A stretch of 8,024 nt of DNA. It comes from JAKPQD01 sp029572965. GTDB taxonomy: Bacteria; Bacteroidota; Bacteroidia; Bacteroidales; DTGW01. Below, piece by piece: positions 5,997 through 8,024 of this stretch. Position 1 is the first letter of the stretch; each line of letters begins with the position of its first letter. The notes below the pieces were generated by a model. That model was given only the letters and a program-made list of their open reading frames with translations. It was not told the DNA's origin and did no database searches. The position numbers and the translations under genes were made by a program. The DNA lies in contig DAOSPF010000110.1 of NCBI GenBank assembly GCA_035374585.1, forward strand, positions 1 through 8,024. Direction: 5' to 3'.

Positions 5997-6335
5997 ATGT
6001 ACACCTCCTTTGGCGACCGTATCCTATTGCTCCGTAAAAAGAAAAAACTTACTCAGGAACAACTTGCCCAAAAAATTGGCATTCCGGTTAAAGAGTTGGC
6101 CGACTACGAAGGCGATGCTGCTTTTCCTCCTTTCAATATTGCTGTAAAGATTGCCGATGTACTTGATATTAGCTTAGATTTTTTGGCTTGTAGGATTGAC
6201 GAGCAGCCTAACATGAAGTGGATTAAATGGGCTGGCGATATTGATTCTTTGTCTGATAGAACAAAGGAAGTGCTTTACGCTGCTGTTGATGCTCTTATTA
6301 ATTATGATAAAGTGAAAAATATCTATAAAAGCTAA
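5997..6335 (+). CDS. Xre-family helix-turn-helix transcriptional regulator
   Basis: 112 residues. Residues 5-62 form a classic Cro/C1-type HTH: FGDRILLLRKKKKLTQEQLA, then IGIPVKELADYEGD as turn and recognition region, and FNIAVKIADVLDISLDFL closing the bundle. Residues 83-112 are a short helical tail of the kind used for dimerisation. The ATG lies one base after the stop of the truncated tail at 5882-5995, so translation may be coupled, and any promoter lies upstream of that remnant. It is the only intact plus-strand gene and converges on the 347-aa gene, sharing a bidirectional terminator. A DNA-binding regulator beside a toxin array could control it, but no operator repeat was identified; it could equally be a remnant of an unrelated locus or of a mobile element. 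Confidence 0.88.
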   Translation: MYTSFGDRILLLRKKKKLTQEQLAQKIGIPVKELADYEGDAAFPPFNIAVKIADVLDISLDFLACRIDEQPNMKWIKWAGDIDSLSDRTKEVLYAAVDALINYDKVKNIYKS

Positions 6336-6338
6336 AAA

Positions 6339-6367
6339 AGCAAATCCGGCAAAATGCCGGATTTGCT
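6339..6367. terminator. Bidirectional intrinsic terminator between convergent genes
   Basis: Arms AGCAAATCCGGC and GCCGGATTTGCT form a perfect 12-bp stem around a 5-nt loop. On the minus strand the stem is followed by a run of six T, giving a strong terminator for the 347-aa gene. On the plus strand it lies 4 bases after the regulator's TAA and is followed by a weaker T-rich stretch. Confidence 0.85.
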
Positions 6368-6377
6368 ACTATTTCTA

Positions 6378-7421
6378 TTATTTACCAAAAACCTCTTGCT
6401 TATAAATGCTATCTAATAAACTCTCTGGGGTGTTCTTTTCTCTTTTTAGATAATTATAAACTCTATTAGAAGCTTGGGTTGCTAACCAAGAGTTTAGTGC
6501 TCTTTGTTCTAAATACTTACTCAATTGATTTTTAGTCAATACTGCTTGTACTTCGTGAGAGATATCTTCTCCATAAAAAGGAATGCCGAACCCCGTGTAT
6601 GTTTTTAATTGATATTTCCGGATTCTATCTATAACCTTTTGTTTTATCAATGCTTTTTGCTCTGCTGATAGCTTAGTTATTGAGTCCATTTCAGCAATAA
6701 ACAAATTTAAAACCCCTACCGTATCTTGGGGAAATTCATTCTTCCAATGTACATAATCATTCTTTACTATAGCTTTTGCCCCTTCTATATTAGCTATTTT
6801 ACTCAATAACTGCTCTTTTAACTTTGTATCTTCTGTTATTTCAAGATACTTTTCAACACTGCCATATCTGTACTTTATAATTTCCTCTATATTTGTGTAT
6901 GTGTGCAGGTTTTCATCTATAAATGAGATTTTCTCCTTATCGAAAAAGCCAATCGCATCATCCCAGTATTTTTCATCCTTAAGGAAGTAAACAAAAAATG
7001 GATTAGCAGAATGTTGGACGGCATAATCTATCAGTTTCAACGTTTTCTTCTGAGGTTCTAAAAGTTCATTAGTAGAAAAGGAATAGGATGAACCTATTCT
7101 ACATGCTACAGCAAATACTTTATCTTGACTTTTTAAAACTCCATATCCTTTAGTAGAATCAATACTAATGGTAGTTACATCGCTATAATTTTTAGCAATT
7201 GGTAAAGTAAAGGAAATGTAGCAACTGGGAACAACTATAATATCAAATTTCTTTGGTAAATTCTTTTTTAGTTCACTATTCTTGTTTACCTCTTTAAGTA
7301 TCGTATCATGCATTCCCTTTTTAAATAGAACAACTTCAGATTCATCAGTTTTAATTATCATCAAGCTTGTTGTAAACATGAACAATGATAATCCTAATAT
7401 TATATTAAATATTTGTTTCAT
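6378..7421 (-). CDS. Exported protein of unknown function, candidate partner of the peptidase-tipped Rhs
   Basis: 347 residues, not recognised. The N-terminus (MKQ, hydrophobic 4-22) is a signal peptide or membrane anchor without a lipobox cysteine. Residues 58-110 look alpha/beta (FDIIVVPSCYISF, VFAVACRIGSSYSF). The remainder is charged and mainly helical, with Lys/Glu-rich segments and a short aromatic patch (YTGFGIPFYGEDI) late in the protein. The start is the first ATG, 21 bp after the stop of the peptidase-tipped Rhs gene, so the two are probably one transcript, ended by the hairpin at 6339-6367. In the neighbouring modules the same slot holds NxSFE proteins; this one shares no visible motif with them. 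Position suggests a dedicated immunity or inhibitor protein for the cysteine-peptidase tip, with an extracytoplasmic site of action. That is inference from gene order only. Confidence 0.8.
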   Translation of the reverse strand: MKQIFNIILGLSLFMFTTSLMIIKTDESEVVLFKKGMHDTILKEVNKNSELKKNLPKKFDIIVVPSCYISFTLPIAKNYSDVTTISIDSTKGYGVLKSQDKVFAVACRIGSSYSFSTNELLEPQKKTLKLIDYAVQHSANPFFVYFLKDEKYWDDAIGFFDKEKISFIDENLHTYTNIEEIIKYRYGSVEKYLEITEDTKLKEQLLSKIANIEGAKAIVKNDYVHWKNEFPQDTVGVLNLFIAEMDSITKLSAEQKALIKQKVIDRIRKYQLKTYTGFGIPFYGEDISHEVQAVLTKNQLSKYLEQRALNSWLATQASNRVYNYLKREKNTPESLLDSIYKQEVFGK

Positions 7422-7442
7422 AATTAAATAAGATTAGATTTA

Positions 7443-8024
7443 TTACCTATTACCTGTTAATGGTATTGCATAACTGGTTTTAAATAGTGATAATGCACCA
7501 GTACTTGCTCCACCACTTGCAGGATCCATATATATGAGATTACCGCTGCCTGAATTATATCCTATAACAAGTACATTGTGAGTATTAATCATATTGCCTT
7601 GTTGACTGACAAACATATCCGTCATTACAGGATATCCGGAATTTACAGCATCATTGAAACTTGTAAAGCCAGAAGTTTTAAAGAAATGATTAACAAAAGG
7701 ATTTATATTTCTGCTATCAACACCATTTACATAGTATTGTGCATCATAATTCTGCATATAATACAAATCATATACACCTTGATTAGTAGTACCGCCAAAA
7801 GCGTGATTTGCATATTCCATTATAGAAGTAACACAGGTATTTGGTAATTGTTTTCCCATAGTAAGTGTGGGATTGCCTGTGAAATAAACGTTACCAGTGC
7901 TTCCGGGACTTGCTCCTCCTGGAACTTGACCACCTTGAATAAAAGTTCCCCCTCCGCTTGCGGCAGCATTAATCCCAATCGCACTACCAACTCCACCACC
8001 AGACAAACCTGAAAGTAACCCAAT
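7443..8024 (-). CDS. Rhs C-terminal region with papain/C39-like cysteine peptidase tip (5' end outside window)
   Basis: Only the last 193 or so residues are present; the frame stays open to the window edge. The apparent TTG start at 8006 is not a true start, because the upstream codons read I-G-L-L-S-G, as in the Rhs at 963-2318. After a Gly/Ser/Pro-rich linker the tip shows the order of a papain-fold peptidase. Counting from the codon at 8006, Q53-L-P-N-T-C58 matches the oxyanion Gln plus nucleophile Cys; T-H143-N-V-L-V-I-G-Y is the catalytic His strand; I-Y-M-D161-P matches the Asp/Asn position, as in C39-type peptidases. The three codons lie at 7833-7835, 7578-7580 and 7524-7526. Peptidase domains of this fold are known tips of polymorphic toxins; it could also act as a self-cleaving releaser. 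The partner gene follows 21 bp downstream. Confidence 0.8.
   Translation of the reverse strand: MGLLSGLSGGGVGSAIGINAAASGGGTFIQGGQVPGGASPGSTGNVYFTGNPTLTMGKQLPNTCVTSIMEYANHAFGGTTNQGVYDLYYMQNYDAQYYVNGVDSRNINPFVNHFFKTSGFTSFNDAVNSGYPVMTDMFVSQQGNMINTHNVLVIGYNSGSGNLIYMDPASGGASTGALSLFKTSYAIPLTGNR
7970..8024 (-). repeat. Internal Rhs recombination joint, copy 2
   Basis: 55 bases identical to 1430-1484, encoding the same glycine-rich linker. Downstream of the joint this gene carries a peptidase tip, whereas the gene at 963-2318 carries an unrelated tip. The match reaches the window edge and may be longer. Confidence 0.85.

Noticed and set aside
7578..7847. 89-codon plus-strand frame
   Set aside because: It lies entirely antisense to the peptidase tip, whose catalytic motifs are clear.

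Overview
The window looks like Bacteroidota DNA, probably a Chitinophagia/Saprospiria/Sphingobacteriia-type genome. This is inferred from three things. The Rhs proteins have a Bacteroidota-style core end. Exported proteins open with an N-x-S-F-E motif, as in the N-terminal domain of many Bacteroidota OmpA-like proteins. Coding DNA is AT-rich, and most starts lack a Shine-Dalgarno sequence. No rRNA, tRNA, CRISPR array or transposase gene was found.

Almost everything lies on the minus strand, so the locus reads right to left. It is an Rhs polymorphic-toxin-like array. (1) 8024-7443 is the 3' end of an Rhs gene whose tip looks like a papain/C39-type cysteine peptidase. It is followed by a 347-aa protein with an export signal (7421-6378), a candidate partner or immunity protein, and a strong bidirectional hairpin terminator. 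(2) On the plus strand, 5882-6335 holds the tail of a broken Xre-type regulator followed one base later by an intact 112-aa Xre-type regulator. (3) 5290-3941 is a short Rhs protein (core end, glycine-zipper region, cysteine-containing tip), followed 8 bp on by an exported NxSFE protein (3932-3096) and a terminator. (4) 2318-963 is a second short Rhs protein with the same core end and a different tip, followed 11 bp on by a paralogous NxSFE protein (951-109). (5) 90-1 is a stop-interrupted rhs fragment, apparently the beginning of an orphan tip cassette that continues to the left.

Modules (3) and (4) share a duplicated segment. 2012-2615 and 4984-5587 are base-for-base identical over 604 bp, covering the Rhs core end and its upstream non-coding DNA. 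About 180 further bp upstream are nearly identical. The tips and partner genes are unrelated or strongly diverged. In both copies the Rhs frame runs 36 codons upstream of the first ATG and stops at a TAG next to a perfect 16-bp-stem hairpin, so both are 5'-truncated rhs genes. They are either silent tip donors or short proteins translated from an internal ATG. A second recombination joint, inside the glycine-rich region, links the Rhs at 963-2318 with the Rhs at the right edge.

The intergenic DNA (about 2430-3070 and 5403-5880) has no genes. It is dense in short perfect palindromes with mostly 3-nt loops, and 2604-2819 has ends like a small inverted-repeat element.
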